Assembly (NCBI GenBank): GCA_963920575.1
Contig: OY986974.1
Coordinates: 7,626,610 to 7,690,609 of the forward strand
Direction: 5' to 3'
Source of the DNA: Narthecium ossifragum
Lineage: Eukaryota; Streptophyta; Magnoliopsida; Dioscoreales; Nartheciaceae
DNA length: 64,000 nt
The translations under genes were made by a program, and so were the position numbers. Below the pieces are notes generated by a model. It was not told where the DNA came from. It did not search any database and saw nothing but the letters and a program-made list of their open reading frames with translations. Position 1 is the first letter of the stretch. Every line of letters begins with the position of its first letter. Below, in pieces: positions 23,843 through 34,917 of the stretch.

Positions 23843-25468
23843 TAATAGCGCTTGAAAAGTGTCGCAATATAACAAGTCTGCTCAAAATAATAAATTTATA
23901 ATCAAACTACTAACTAACTACTTTGAGGGTAGCTAGCAGTGAGTCGGAGTCGAATCCACAGGAAATGCGTACGAAAGTAATTAAACTACTAAACTCACTC
24001 TAAGTATTCCTACCAATAAATTGAGAAAAGATTCAGAATTGGAATTAAACTAACTTTATACTAAATGATTTATAAATGCAAGAAAATGAACCAAGGAATT
24101 CTTAATCAGTAATAAAAGTTCTACCATGTCTTTCTAGGATTAGAACTAATGAACCAAACTGAATGGCTCTCCCAATGGTTGATATGTGAATGGCTATTTC
24201 TCCCTATCACTCAACAAGGTTCGGTTAGGATCCCTCGTTGGTGAGAATAATTATCTAAAATTTGGTGACCTAATGGTTAGTTCCTATCACTGCTAATGAA
24301 TCCTCTGATTAAGACCGATTCATCGTGAGAAAATAATCATAATATGGATTAGGTGTAAAATCAAGATTGTTCTAGCACCTCGATGGCCAAATCTATAAAG
24401 ATAGGATATGTGGAGGATTAGGAATATGTTATAGTGGTTTTAGCACTATCCAATCCCTAATTCCGGATAAGATCCCCTCATAATATGAGATTTCATGGTT
24501 CTAGCATGATTCCCCTATTAGATGAGTTAAATCCAAGCCCTAACATGCATAAGCTCTAGATCTAACACACATTAGAACAATCGAACCATCCATAAGTTAA
24601 ATCAACATCAAGTTCATAAAGAAATTAAGATCAATCCATACAAACCATTCAAGAAGATATACAAGTCCTAAATCCTAAAACTCCCTAATAGAAACCTTAG
24701 TTATATTATAAAAATCTCATGGTTAAAAGTTTAGCTACTCATCTTTTGTGTTTGATCCATGAATGAAAGTTGATGAAGCTTTTCCGCCATGGATTTCCTC
24801 TGAGAGATTCTAAAAAGAAAAGTTTAAAAGAGGAAAAACTAACTAAGAAAGAGTTCCAAGAGGGAAGCCCCCCTCTGAGAGGAACAAGAGAGAAGAACCA
24901 ACCCCCTCAAAATCCTAGAACATGCCTATTTATATCCTAGAAAACACCCTTCCATCGGATTAGATTTGGGCCTTTGATTTTATTCATGGATAAACAAATG
25001 ATCGATCTTCACCCTATGAAGATCGATCATTTAGTCTTCTATCGCTGGCTGCGCCCCGTCAATGATCGATCATTTATATAGACGATGATCGATCATTTGC
25101 TTGTATTGCTGGTCACGCCCCGTGGATGATTGATCATTTAATGAAGGAAGATCGATCTTTTCAAACTTCGCTCTCTACCATTGTTGACGCACATAAATGA
25201 TCGATCCTTTTATGAAGTGATGATCGATCCATTGTACTGGTGCTCACTGTCAGGTTTATGCACATAAATGATCGATCCTTTCATGTTGTGATGATCGATC
25301 ATTTATGCTGGAATTGTCTTAATGTGCTCGTTTTAGCTCCAAACTTGATCTAACTCTTACCGAGGTCTTTAGTACTTGAAATAGGTTAAAAATAGTTAGT
25401 GAAGCGTTGCTCGGAGACTAACAAAGCCAAATAATAAGGGTAATTTGTGCAGTTTTCAAGTCTTATCC
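23843..25468. mobile_element. Insertion of repeat family B (copy 1), 5-bp target duplication GTCCC
   Basis: GTCCC at 23838-23842 and 25469-25473 brackets 1626 bp, and the host dehydratase frame is restored by its removal. The ends share CTTGAAAA in inverted orientation. Landmarks shared with the copy at 35557-37433 are GTCGAATCCACAGG versus GTCGAGTCCACAGG near the left, repeated GGTTCTAGCACC/GGTTTTAGCAC phrases, and GAG.CTAACAAAGCCAA near the right. There is no coding capacity. A solo LTR or non-autonomous LTR element is likely. Confidence 0.8.
24997..25304. repeat. Array of ATGATCGATCATTT-type palindromes
   Basis: About ten copies of GATCGAT(C/T), most within AAATGATCGATC or GATCGATCATTT, are spaced by 15-40 bp of varying sequence. 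The array lies near the right end of the family B element. Confidence 0.85.
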
Positions 25469-25638
25469 GTCCCCCAGGGTGAGATCAAGAGGGTCATTAG
25501 CCACTCGCTCGCGTTGGAGAGGCTCGGGCTCGATGGCCAGGTAGTCGAGGACACTGCCGGCGTCGTGGAGATGCTCCGGCCCAATCGGACGCTCGACACC
25601 GTCGTGATTGCCAGCCCCCGCACCGCGCAGCTGTACGA

Positions 25639-25931
25639 CCCCGCTTCAGCTGCCACCTTCGGGGTTCGCGTACCACCAGATGCAGGCGTCGCCGAAGTCA
25701 GATCGGAGCAAGGAGGGGTCGGAGTCGCCTCCTCCCCCAGGCTCGGCGATGCATGTACCTATGGTTGATGAGTCGGTCGCCGCAGCGGCGACGGGGAGGA
25801 AAAGGTTCCGGATGAAGTTCACCCCGGAGCAGAAGGAGAGGATGAAGGCATTCACTGAGAGGCTCTCCTGGCACATCCAGGAGCATGATGACACCGCGCT
25901 GGAGGAGTTCTGTCTCATGTTCGTCGCATGA
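25639..25931 (+). pseudogene. Zinc-finger homeodomain (ZF-HD) fragment
   Basis: ZF-HD proteins are plant transcription factors with an N-terminal zinc-finger-like dimerisation domain and a C-terminal homeodomain. Here the linker (GFAYHQMQ ... PPPPGS) and the first two helices of the homeodomain are present: RKRFRMKFTPEQKERMKAF then WHIQEHDDTALEEFC. The frame ends in a TGA where the recognition helix should begin, so DNA contact residues are absent. It follows the dehydratase fragment directly but in another frame, showing a junction of two captured pieces. Confidence 0.85.
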
Positions 25932-26465
25932 GAAAAGAGAAAAGAGAAAAGAGAAACTTGACTGCACGCCGAAGCTAAAGCCGTTGGTGCTCCCACCGTG
26001 GAGGAAGCGGAAGGCCCTGCTTAGCTTCTCATCGACGGCATCGTAGTTGGGGGGGGGGGGGGGTCAATATTGGGCTAATATCGAACTGGAACAGTGAACA
26101 ACATATAAAGTATAGAGAAGAGAAAAGAGAAAAGAGAAACTTGACTGCGCGTTGAAGCTGAAGCCGCTGGTGTTCCCGTCGTGGAGGAAGCGGAAGGCCC
26201 TGCTTAGCTTCTCGGCAGTGGCATTGTAGTTTTGGCGGTCAATATTTGGCTCATATTGAACTGGAACAATGAACAACATATAAAGTATAGAAAAGAGAAA
26301 AGATAAACTTGACTGCGTGTCAAAGCTGAAGCCGATGGTGTTCCCGCCATGGAGGAAACGGAAGGCCCTGCTTGGCTTATCGGTGACGACATCATAGTTG
26401 CGGGCGTCAATATTGGGCTAATATTGAACTGGAATAATGAACAGTATACAAAGTATAGAAAAGAG
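25931..26465 (-). repeat. Three tandem ~180-bp copies with a shared unknown coding-like segment
   Basis: Each copy begins with AGAAAAGAGAAA, contains GTGGAGGAAGCGGAAGGCC, and ends with TGAACAACATATAAAG. On the minus strand the middle of each copy reads KLSRAFRFLH(G/D)G, then G/S-FSF, in the same frame, with substitutions among copies. This looks like one captured exon of an unrecognised gene multiplied in tandem. The first copy contains a G-homopolymer at about 26,050. Confidence 0.7.
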
Positions 26466-26529
26466 AAAGTGGAATGTGAGATACAGACTTAGGTCGCCAT
26501 CGTTCTTGGGTGTCATAAAGAATGATCGA

Positions 26530-27333
26530 TCATTTCTTGAGTACGATCGGGAGGATGATGACAAGGGCGATGATGATGACCACTATCAAGGCGATGCAGG
26601 TCCACTTCTGAGTGTTGATTTGGTGCTTCCTGACGACCTACAGCTGCTGCCACCCATTGTGGACGAACGAGGAGGCGCGGCCGACTTGGCTCTCGATGTC
26701 GTTTAGCTGCTCCCCCTGCGTCGTCACCAGCATCGACATGTCCAGGAACACCAGCTGTAGCTCCCTCAGGCTCCGCTCCAGCTCCGACGCCTCCTTGTGC
26801 CGCTCCCTTATCTCCGCCATGACGTCCACCACCGCCCCCTCCCTGCATGCTCCGTGATCGCCCGGGCCAGGAACCGCTCCCCTCGCCCGCCTCCACCAGC
26901 ACCTCTACCATCGCCTCGTCCGCCTTCTCCCCCATCACCATGTAGTACCTCCTCTCCACCGTCTCCCAGTAGTCCAAAGCAACTCTGGATCTGAGATCCT
27001 GGAAGCTCTCCATCGAGTCTTTGAGCTTCTTCCGGACCCCAGCGATGACGGATGTGCGGGTTCTATCAATGGAGGTCCCCGGTCTATAGTCGGTGAGAGA
27101 GCGGTTGGCGGCATTGGCGCGGTCGAGTGACTCGAGGCGGAGATTGATGAGCTTCACCTTGCGGAGGGTGAAGCCCACGTTGGCATCCATGCGGACGCGG
27201 AGGCACGATCGAGGAATTGTGGAGTGTCTTGAGCTTCTCGTTACCCTCCTGGATGCTCCGATGAACCCCATCCACCTCCTTGAGCTCGTCCTTGATCCCT
27301 TCCACATCCTCAAAGAACTTATCCAGATTCACC
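26530..27333 (-). pseudogene. SYP1-type Qa-SNARE (syntaxin) pseudogene lacking N-terminus
   Basis: Qa-SNAREs of this type drive fusion at the plasma membrane or cell plate. The minus strand reads NLDKFFEDVEGIKDELKEVD, then RVRMDANVGFTLRKVKLI, TSVIAGVRKKLKDSMESFQD and YWETVERRYYMVMGEKADE. In a second frame follow AEIRERHKEASELERSL, the SNARE motif with QGEQLNDIESQVGRA, and the tail WTCIALIVVIIIALVI ending LPIVLKK and TGA at 26530-26532. Frames change near 27,200 and near 26,860, and no start codon precedes the NLDKFF segment. It is a captured, disabled copy inside the Pack-MULE. The 266-codon open frame here is a composite of correct and shifted reading. Confidence 0.87.
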
Positions 27334-27785
27334 CCCCGTGGAGCGGAGGGAGAAGTGCAAGGGCAGTTTCAATGGGGACGATGACCAGCGACCTCCGATG
27401 GTTGTTGTTACCGGATCTCACCGGGAAACTAGTCAGAAAAGATCGCCAATAAGGAAGGGTGGTTGGATTTGATTCTGGGGAAATCGGAGAGGGTTTCCGA
27501 GTGAAATACGACCATGTCGTGATAACAAAAAGGAAAATGCAGTAGACCATGGCGTGATCAATCTTAACCGATTAGAATGGATTATGGCAAAAAATGGAAA
27601 TAAAACAACTCGCCCAATGAAATACAGCTATATAATGCATGAATTATACAATATAGATGACATAGGGGTAAAACTGTCATCCAAAATACGTAATCTACTA
27701 TAACTACCTTCAAATGGTGTTTATACATTAAAATTAATGATGGTGGTGTATCAATTAATAAGTTTACTTGTTTTGATATAAACAC

Positions 27786-28068
27786 TAATTAACTAAAAAA
27801 AATATGTAGTAAGAAAACTGGTAAGTTGTGTAATTATCCGCCGGTTTTTCTCCGGCAAGAATGATATGACTTTGGAGTTGTTGGATCTTGGCGTGAGTTC
27901 ATGTGGGAAGCTTTCATTGTGATTAAAATCCGATAGCCGAGAAGTTGGATTAACCAAAACTTTTGGTCGGGCAAAGTCCCACTTTGTCCTTGGTTGGATC
28001 ATTGGGTTGACTTTGGGGTTATAATTTTTCATCATAATCATGAAGAAGAATTATGTATTTGACTTTAA
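27786..28068. other. No gene recognised
   Basis: Short AT-rich spacer between the Pack-MULE and the next MITE. The minus-strand frame at 27793-28041 has no known domain. Confidence 0.4.
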
Positions 28069-28473
28069 GGGTTCGTTTGGTTGCGGGATAGTCTATCCCG
28101 GGATTAGAGGGAATGGGGATTGGTATCCTGGGATATGTATGGTATTTTGTTGAAAAGTAGTGATAAATTAGTAATGTTTGGTTGAAAAAGTATGGATAAA
28201 GTTGATGTGATTGGTTGAAAAGTATGAATAATGAAGTAATGATTGGTTGAAAAGTGAAAAAGTAAGGATAAAGTTGATGTGATTGGTTGAAAAGAAGAGA
28301 ATATGTAGTAATGATTGGTTGAAAAGTAGGGATAAAGTAGAGATAAAGTGGGGATAGGAATAGGGATAAAAGTGGGGATAAAAATGAAGATTAGATGATG
28401 TGTGGCTAGAATGCAGTGATAAAATGGGTTTATCCCGGGATAGGGATTCCCTATCTCTCAACCAAACGAGGCC
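28069..28473. mobile_element. PIF/Harbinger (Tourist-like) MITE, TAA target duplication
   Basis: TAA lies immediately outside both ends (28066-28068, 28474-28476). The inverted ends are GGGTTCGTTTGGTTG on the left and CAACCAAACGAGGCC on the right, with TATCCCGGGAT just inside on both sides. The core repeats GATTGGTTGAAAAGTA about five times. It is non-coding. Confidence 0.85.
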
Positions 28474-28476
28474 TAA

Positions 28477-28735
28477 GGGGCTATTTAGTAACAGGATATG
28501 TTATTCCAAATTAAGAAATTTTGAAGTTAGAAAAATTCGGATGATAAGTAGGAATAGTTCAAAATAATTTTTTAATAAAAAAATAGAAATGATGATATAA
28601 TCAGGATGGAGTTAAATAGGAATAGGATAAGTGATATCCCCATGTTTTGAGATGGTTCACCTTAACCCATCTTATCATTATTTAGCTAATCTCATTTTGT
28701 TTGGGAATAAGGTGGGGATAACCAAACTTAGGTTG
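28477..28735. mobile_element. Possible degenerate MITE
   Basis: GGGCTATTTAGTAACAGGAT at the left and GGGGATAACCAAACTTAGG at the right form weak inverted ends with ATTCC/GGAAT words inside. This arrangement resembles decayed MITEs of the preceding type. Ends are uncertain. Confidence 0.35.
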
Positions 28736-29426
28736 AGTTCGAAAACTGAGCTAGATTTTTGACCCAATCATAGGTTTGGACCTATGGGGTTTAACACAGT
28801 TTCACCGACCCAACTTATTTGATCAACTAACCTAAAGCGATATAAGATTCCATCATTCAAAAGCACTTCATGGCATTTAATATGGGTGGCGGGCATTTGT
28901 AACAGCTCACCAAATAGGTCTCGTATCGTTGCCTCACGTGATGCCGTCAATCAAATAAAGGGGATTTGTTGTTTAGTTTTTTAAATAACAATCCTCTCAC
29001 ATGCTGTTGTTGTTGCAGATAACGGACGTTAGATATCTATTTGCAAGTGTACAACATATATACTAGGATACTACTCTTTATGTGGTAGCTTATTTAGGCG
29101 GTGGTCACAACTCACAACCCAATGAATATAGCTAATAGTTTAAATTTATTTCCTTTTCTCTTAATTTTTTTTTATCAGATTGCATGATTCCTTCGCCTGA
29201 TGATAGGACCATTTTCTTCTAAATTGTCAAACCTGCATCAGTTCAATATGTCTTGACATATACATGGTATTGTTAAACTTTCTTTTGACTCAGCATGTTT
29301 GGATTATAAATCCAACAAACTCGAACAACCAATAGCGGGATTCCGACAACTATTATAGCCTGTGTGGTAGCATAATGAGCGACACAAAATTCAACCTTAG
29401 AATATGCCTTGTATCAGTTAACTTTA
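28736..29426. other. No gene recognised
   Basis: AT-rich interval without coding signal; the minus-strand frame at 28768-28950 is unremarkable. Confidence 0.4.
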
Positions 29427-30096
29427 GGGTGCGGTTATCAGCACAACAAATTGGACTCAACACACCACATCCTAGATTTTTTGAAAAAAAAAAATTAAAA
29501 AACCGAAAAAACCCTAAACTACCCTCATCCCCTACCTTCCCTCTCTCCCCCATCCCACCCTCACCTCCTCTACCACCCCCACCCCCAGCACGCCGGCAGC
29601 CACCGCCGGCCCGCCGTCCCCCCCCCCCCCCCCCCACCCCCCACCCCCGCCGTCACCTCCCCACCCCAGCAGCCGTCGCCGTCGCCTACGGGAGAGAGAG
29701 GGGGGCGGGGCTACCTCCTCTCTCTCTCTCTCCCCTTCCTGGTGTGGCCGGCGACGGCTGCTGGGGTGGGGATCCAGCAGCCGCTGTCGTCGCCCGCGGG
29801 AGAGAGAGAGAGGCCGGCGGCGACGACCCCCCCCCCCCCCCCCCCCCCCGGGCTCTCTCTCTCTCCCGCGGGCGACGATGGCGATGGCGGCTGCTGGAGT
29901 GGGGAGGTGACGGCGGGCCGGCGGTGGCTGTCGGCGTGGTGGGGGGTGGTGGAGGAGGTGAGGGTGGGATGGGGGAGAGAGGGGAGGTAGGAGATGATGG
30001 TAGTTTAGGGTTTTTTTTCCAGTTTTTTAATATTTTTTTCAAAAAATCTGGGATGTGGTGTGTTGAGTCCAACTTGTTGTGCGGATAGCCGCACCC
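29427..30096. mobile_element. Large fold-back element, copy 1
   Basis: The ends are long inverted repeats starting GGGTGCGGTTATC and ending AGCCGCACCC, each with TTA just outside (29424-29426, 30097-30099). Pairing extends inward through GTTGAGTCC/GGACTCAAC, then ACCCTAAACTACC and its mirror, then CT-rich against GA-rich arms with CGGCGGG-type words. Nearly the whole 670 bp can fold on itself. The 237-codon frame here is a translation of the purine/pyrimidine arms. Confidence 0.88.
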
Positions 30097-30261
30097 TTAA
30101 CTTTAATCGCTCAACTCAAAAAAAAGGTTCAGGCTTCTTTGGTTGCTTAGGACCAGATGGAGTAAAGTCATTTTCTGGAGTATAAACTTTTGCAAAGTGA
30201 AGTCCTGTGAAGTGGCTTGTCAGTTTTTACTATTTGGTTGGTGCTGGAGTGGAGACCTAGG

Positions 30262-30640
30262 TGGTGGAAGGCCTCTATGGCCTGGCCACTGAGGCCGAGC
30301 CCCACGGGGACATCACTGGCTCCATCAAGCGCTTCGAGTCCCTCTTGCAGGGATCTATCTCCCTCCGCATGAACAAGATCCGCATCCGCCTCCACCTCTC
30401 CTCCTTCCTTTTAATCCACTCCCACAACCTCAAGCACGCCCGCTCCTACCTCGAGCGCGCCCTGCTGCTCCTCGCCCCCGCCACCATTGACCTCAAGCTC
30501 CCAACCCATGTGCTCCTCGCCCATTGCCACCACCTCATCGCCGCCACCACCCTGCTGGAGGGTGTGGGATCCGAGGAGTGCGTGGCGGTCGGCGAGATCA
30601 AGACGAGGGCACGGATCCAAGAATATGAGGGATTGGGTTT
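30262..30640 (+). pseudogene. SCC4/MAU2-like cohesin-loader fragment
   Basis: SCC4 (MAU2) partners SCC2 to load cohesin onto chromatin. The plus strand reads VEGLYGLATEAEPHGDITGS, then RLHLSSFLLIHSHNLKHARS, YLERALLLLAPATIDL and HVLLAHCHHLIAATTLLEG. This matches the N-terminal helical (TPR-like) repeats of plant SCC4, starting close to the family N-terminus. Coding is very GC-rich. After about 30,560 the match is lost. No start codon lies in frame at the expected place and nothing downstream continues the protein. The flanks (about 30,130-30,200 and 30,935-31,070) share TTTGGTT..GATGGAGT words in inverted orientation, so it may be cargo of another element. Confidence 0.75.
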
Positions 30641-31485
30641 TAGATGGCGAGATCGAGACGGTGGCGATGGTGTCCGGCGGTGAGATCATGGAGGGAAGGC
30701 GTTGGGCGGCGTGGATTGCGAGTGGGAATAGGGAGGCGGGGGTGGCGTGGTGGCGTACGACTCCCTCTTTCCCTCCGGATCCTCTCTCCTACGCTTCCGT
30801 TGACGCCCTCCGCCGGAACACCGCCGTCGAGGGGTGGTCGAGGAGAGATGTAGGCAGCCCGCCTAGAGGGAGGGGGGGGGGGTATTTGCATCTTTTTTGG
30901 TCCATTCCACTCGGCCGACTTTGCCTCTTTTTTTGCTAGAGTCAAATGACTTACTGGAGCCCTTTTCAGGAGTTTAGTCCTTCCACTCCATCGAGTTGAT
31001 GGCTTAACCAAACAACCTGAAGTGGAGGAAGTGCAATTCTACTCATGAGAACCAAACACCCCCTTAAGCCAGTAGATAGATGAGCTTATATACATATTTA
31101 TAATCTAACTATCTGTGAACCTGAAAACAACAACTCGTGATACATATTTCATTGAATTTTATCACGTCGTATCAATAATAGAAGCTGTATTTTGTTAAAA
31201 AAAGAACCCTTCCATATTGGGTTTCGGATCCAGATAGGATCCTCCGACCGGTTAAAAAGACTTCATGGTTAACGTGGTCCGGCGAAAGTCTTGACGGAGA
31301 GCCGGCTCATGGTGTTATTTATTGCGTGACGCAGCGTGTTGGCTGCGATGGGTGATCCACACTTGAAGATGTGGGACCCACGCGGACTGGTCCACCCGAA
31401 TTTAGTACCGACTTCCTTATCCCTGACTCGCCGTTGGATCTAAAAAACGTCCGGCTGTGATGCGTTAATAATGTAAGCGTCGGTC

Positions 31486-31800
31486 TCACTGGCGCACGAA
31501 GCTTCCGAATGTAATAGCGGACTCGAACCTGTCGGTCACCATCTCGAGGTCGTCATAAATCGAAATAGGTTTGCATCGGGACGCGATATTGGATGCATTA
31601 AGACACTCAAATGGCAAATTTGGATTGACTAAGATCGTAATATGAGGATCAATGCCCATTCTAATCAGCAATTGAACCTGACATATGGTCAATGGGGGCA
31701 ATGGACCGTGGCCCCCCCCCCCCCCCCCCCTTAAAACTAAGTTTAAGGGGGTCATGCAAGGCCTTTTAAAGACGGGGGATTTGTCATTTAATCCTAACAC
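31486..31800 (-). other. Unrecognised frame, possible gene end
   Basis: On the minus strand the last 60 codons read LLIRMGIDPHITILVNPNLP and end TFGSFVRQ. The composition is protein-like, but no family was recognised. A C-homopolymer (about 31,714-31,731) interrupts the upstream side. It could be a relic exon or chance. Confidence 0.25.
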
Positions 31801-31879
31801 TTCAACATGTCATTTGATCCCGTATATAAGATCATAAGTTTTTTAGTACCATTTTAGAAAGAAAGATCATACTACTTTT

Positions 31880-32530
31880 ATTATGTATTTTTATATTTTA
31901 TATATATCCAACCCCCCAACCCACCGGCGTCCCCATGCCCCCCCCCCTAACCAGATTCCAAGGTCGTCGCCATCCGCCATCCCCGTCCCCCACCGCGCGT
32001 CCGGCACCCCGCCCTCAGATCCCGAGGTCGCCTACTCCGTCGCGATCCCGTCCCGTAGCTGCCCGTTGACGATCTTGTAATCGGATCCTGCCTCCAGATC
32101 TCGTCTATATCCGCCGCCACCATCCCACCCCCGTCGCCGGTCCAAAGCTCCAAAGCTCCACGTTCAGACGCCGGTCCAAATCCCACCTCCGTTGCTTTCT
32201 CGTACCGATCTTGTCGCCGACATCGATCTAGATCTAGATCCGTCGTCGCCGCCCCCACCTCCAGATCCGTCGTCTCTGTCGCTGGGATCCGCGCCTCCGA
32301 CGCCCTCCCATCCTCCGGCCTCCTCTTCTTGGCAATGCCATTCGATCCCATCAGATCCGACGCAAGGTCGATGCCAAGCCCATCACCAAGCACGTTGTCG
32401 ATCCCGACCATCACTCGTCACCGTCGTCGAGCCCGACGCCGTCGCCGACCATCGCCTGTCTCGAGATCCCCGTCGCGAAGAGGAGGCGATCATTCTGGGA
32501 TGACGAGCTGTTGTATTTCTTTTCTTTTCC
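31880..32530. other. GC-rich interval, no recognised gene
   Basis: C- and TCG-rich sequence with open frames on both strands and no known domain. It could be an old captured fragment or a leader-like region. Confidence 0.3.
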
Positions 32531-32559
32531 TTTTTCAAAAGTAATTTGGCCAAATGGAT

Positions 32560-33330
32560 TTTTTTTCATTTTTGAAAAATAAATAGTGTCTTCTTTTGTT
32601 AGTAAATTTTCACTGATTTAATGTGAAAATGACATTGCCGTAACTTTTCATTTCTGAAAACTAACTACCAAATAATTGACATATGATGAAAAGTAAGTAC
32701 CAATTTGTTACAATTTTCCAAAAAGTGACTACCAACAACAATTAACATAAAAGGTAACTGACAATTTGTTACCAAATTTCAAAAAGTAACTACAAAAAAA
32801 AACAATTGATACTTAATGGAAGGTAACTCTCAATTTTTGTAAAAATATTAAAACAATATGGTAGTTACTTTTAAATTTTGATACACAATGAAAAGCGACT
32901 ACCAATTTGTGCAAAAATCAGCTAAAAAAATGTTGGTGGTTACTTTTTAATATTGTAAAAATATGGTAGTTATTTTTCAATTTAGGAAAATATGGTAGTT
33001 ACTTTTCATTTTGTAGTTAAAATATTAAAATATTGAAAAATATTGTGAAAAATATTTGTAGTTACCTTTCAATTTTGTAGTTACTTTCCATTTTTTTTGT
33101 AATTACTTTCCAGATTTGTTTTTCTCAATTTTGTAGTAACTTTCCATTTTTTTCAATTTTTGTGGAGAAAAATGAGTTTTTAAATATTTGTAGCAACTTT
33201 TCACTTTATAGTTAAAATATTACAAAATATTATGTAAAATATTTGTAGTTACTTTTCAATTTTGGTAGTTACTTTCCAGCTTTTTTGGTAATTACTTTTC
33301 ATTTTTTTGGGAATACAAACAATCACTAGG
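32560..33330. repeat. Degenerate AT-rich repeats with TAGTTACTTTTCA word
   Basis: The phrase GTAGTTACTTTTCAATTTT and its variants recur irregularly (at least ten times), mixed with AAAATATTG words. No unit length is constant. No coding. Confidence 0.65.
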
Positions 33331-34392
33331 AATACGAACAATAACTGGGAAGGGAATATAGGATGTGGATGTTAAAAGGGCATTTTAGTAATAAAAAAAT
33401 AATTGTAAAGAAGGGGCTAAATGACTTAAAAACATCCTAATTGCACTAAACGATAAAAAAGATCTCCCAAAGGGACTAAATGACAATTATCTGTTAAAGA
33501 TATGGCAAATTATAAGTTTACAATCCGTAGGAATTTATTTAAAATTTGGACCCGCTTTACAGCAACACCATATTTGATTCATGGAAAAAAAACTCTTTAA
33601 CTCAAATTATTAACATAATAACTTATATTATTTTTGTAGAAAAATTTCTTCCACTATGACAATGATTTGATTGAAATATACAAACAAATAGTTTTTTTTA
33701 TATGTATTTTATTATTTTTTGTGAAGGTTTGAGTGATAATATATTTGTCATTTCTGGCTCAAAAAATACGGTGTTTATATTAGGGGTTTTAGTGGAGAGC
33801 ACCATAATATGAACTTATCCTACTAATAAAACATCAACCATTTGATTTAACTCCTTAACACCATTTTAGTGATCTAAATACTCTTATACCCCCGACCCTA
33901 TAACTCCCGCCGCTATAACATCAAACGCCGGCTTTTGCGCTATAGACACTGCTCGCTTAAAATTCAAAACTCCAATCTAGGCTAAAAATCCGCGTGGAGG
34001 CCATACCAAACGTAAGATCTTGGTGGTTTTTGAAGCGGATTTCTCTTATTCCATCTTCTCTCTCTTCTAAAGAAGGGAATCGTCTCATCCACCTCGGCGC
34101 AGAAGCAATATTCCATCAAGCCGGAGTTTCCCATCGTATTCCTCCCGGATAATCGTTCAAAAATGGCCAAGAAAGAGGTATATACGACTACCCTTCTATT
34201 TTGACCAGATGTTTTGACCTCAAAATCATTGAGAAGAAGAATAGAGGATTTCCAAGAATCTAGGGTTTTATGTTTAACCCTTTTTTCACTAATGTACATT
34301 TGACGATTCAAGCAAAATGGATTTTGTGCTATGCTTAATTTTTGCATATTTCTCTTCACTCTCTTTGATCATTGGTCCTTAGCGTATGTCGG

Positions 34393-34917
34393 TATTCTCT
34401 TTGTAAAAAGAGAATACCTTTAAAGTAGGATTTGGTGTTAATGAAGAATCTCCGGTTTTTGAATAATTTTCTTATTTTGCAGATTTCTCTTCACCCTTTT
34501 ATCTTTATGAAAATTTTCACGAATAGATCTGTCAATATTCTCTTTCGAAAAAGAGAATACCTATGAAATAATAATTGGTATTCTCGCAACTCTGTTTTCC
34601 ATTCATATACATCAATATATGTCAGTATTCTCGTTAGGAAAAAGAGAATAAGTATGAAATAGGATTTAGTGCTATGCTTGTTGTTTGTATTTTTCTCTTT
34701 TCTCTTTATGAATAATTTTCATGAGTAGGTTGTCAGCATTCTCTTTTGGAAAAGAGGATACCTAAGTGAGTACTCTCTTCAAAACTTTTTCATTGATATA
34801 CATCAATGTATGTCAGTATTATCTTTGGGAAAAGAGAATAACTATGAAATAGGATATAGTGGTATGCTTGTTGTTTGCATTTTTACTCTTTTCTCTTTAT
34901 GAATTATTTTCACGAAT
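34393..34917. repeat. TATTCTCTTT / AAAGAGAATA hairpin repeats, unit 1 of a ~393-bp duplication
   Basis: Inverted pairs TATTCTCTTT-4 bp-AAAGAGAATA occur at 34393-34416 and 34536-34559, with variants further right. Subtracting the LTR insertion, the segment from about 34,528 is repeated about 393 bp later, from 39,009. All lie in the first intron of the protease gene. Confidence 0.7.

Larger units (their letters stand above)
23700..25640 (+). pseudogene. Arogenate/prephenate dehydratase fragment, split by an insertion
   Basis: Arogenate dehydratase makes phenylalanine from arogenate in plastids. The first part (about 23,700-23,842) reads NYHILLQHDLRIVQEVNLF ... HYCLLSMPDV. The second (25,469-25,640) reads KRVISHS and ERLGLDGQVVEDTAG ... 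IASPRTAQLYD. These match the inner part of the PDT domain. The element between them is flanked by GTCCC on both sides, and counting GTCCC once rejoins the frame as MPDV-PQGE. About nine residues after the RVISH segment are missing relative to the family. There is no transit peptide, N-terminal half or ACT domain. It is a captured gene fragment. Confidence 0.87.
23528..27785. mobile_element. Probable Pack-MULE carrying fragments of at least three genes
   Basis: The left end (23528-23630) shares with the left end of the large MULE at 33,771 the blocks ATGAACTTATCC and CTTAACACCATTTTA, 56 and 54 bp apart respectively. The right end, read in reverse, starts GTGTTTATAT exactly like the MULE tip at 33771-33780 and contains AAACACCATTT. 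Between the ends lie fragments of an arogenate dehydratase, a ZF-HD factor, an unknown triplicated exon and a syntaxin, in mixed orientations. A clean 9-bp target duplication was not found, so the boundaries are approximate. Without the nested element at 23843-25468 it would be about 2.6 kb. Confidence 0.6.

Noticed and set aside
25445..25931. A fused dehydratase/ZF-HD protein
   Set aside because: The two pieces are in different frames and both are truncated; this is a capture junction, not a designed fusion.
26513..27313. 266-codon open frame as a single gene
   Set aside because: Only parts match syntaxin; its C-terminal third is a shifted reading of the SNARE region, so it is a disabled copy.
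29375..30088. 237-codon proline/glycine-rich open frame
   Set aside because: It covers a fold-back element end to end; both strands are open because of CT/GA-rich arms.
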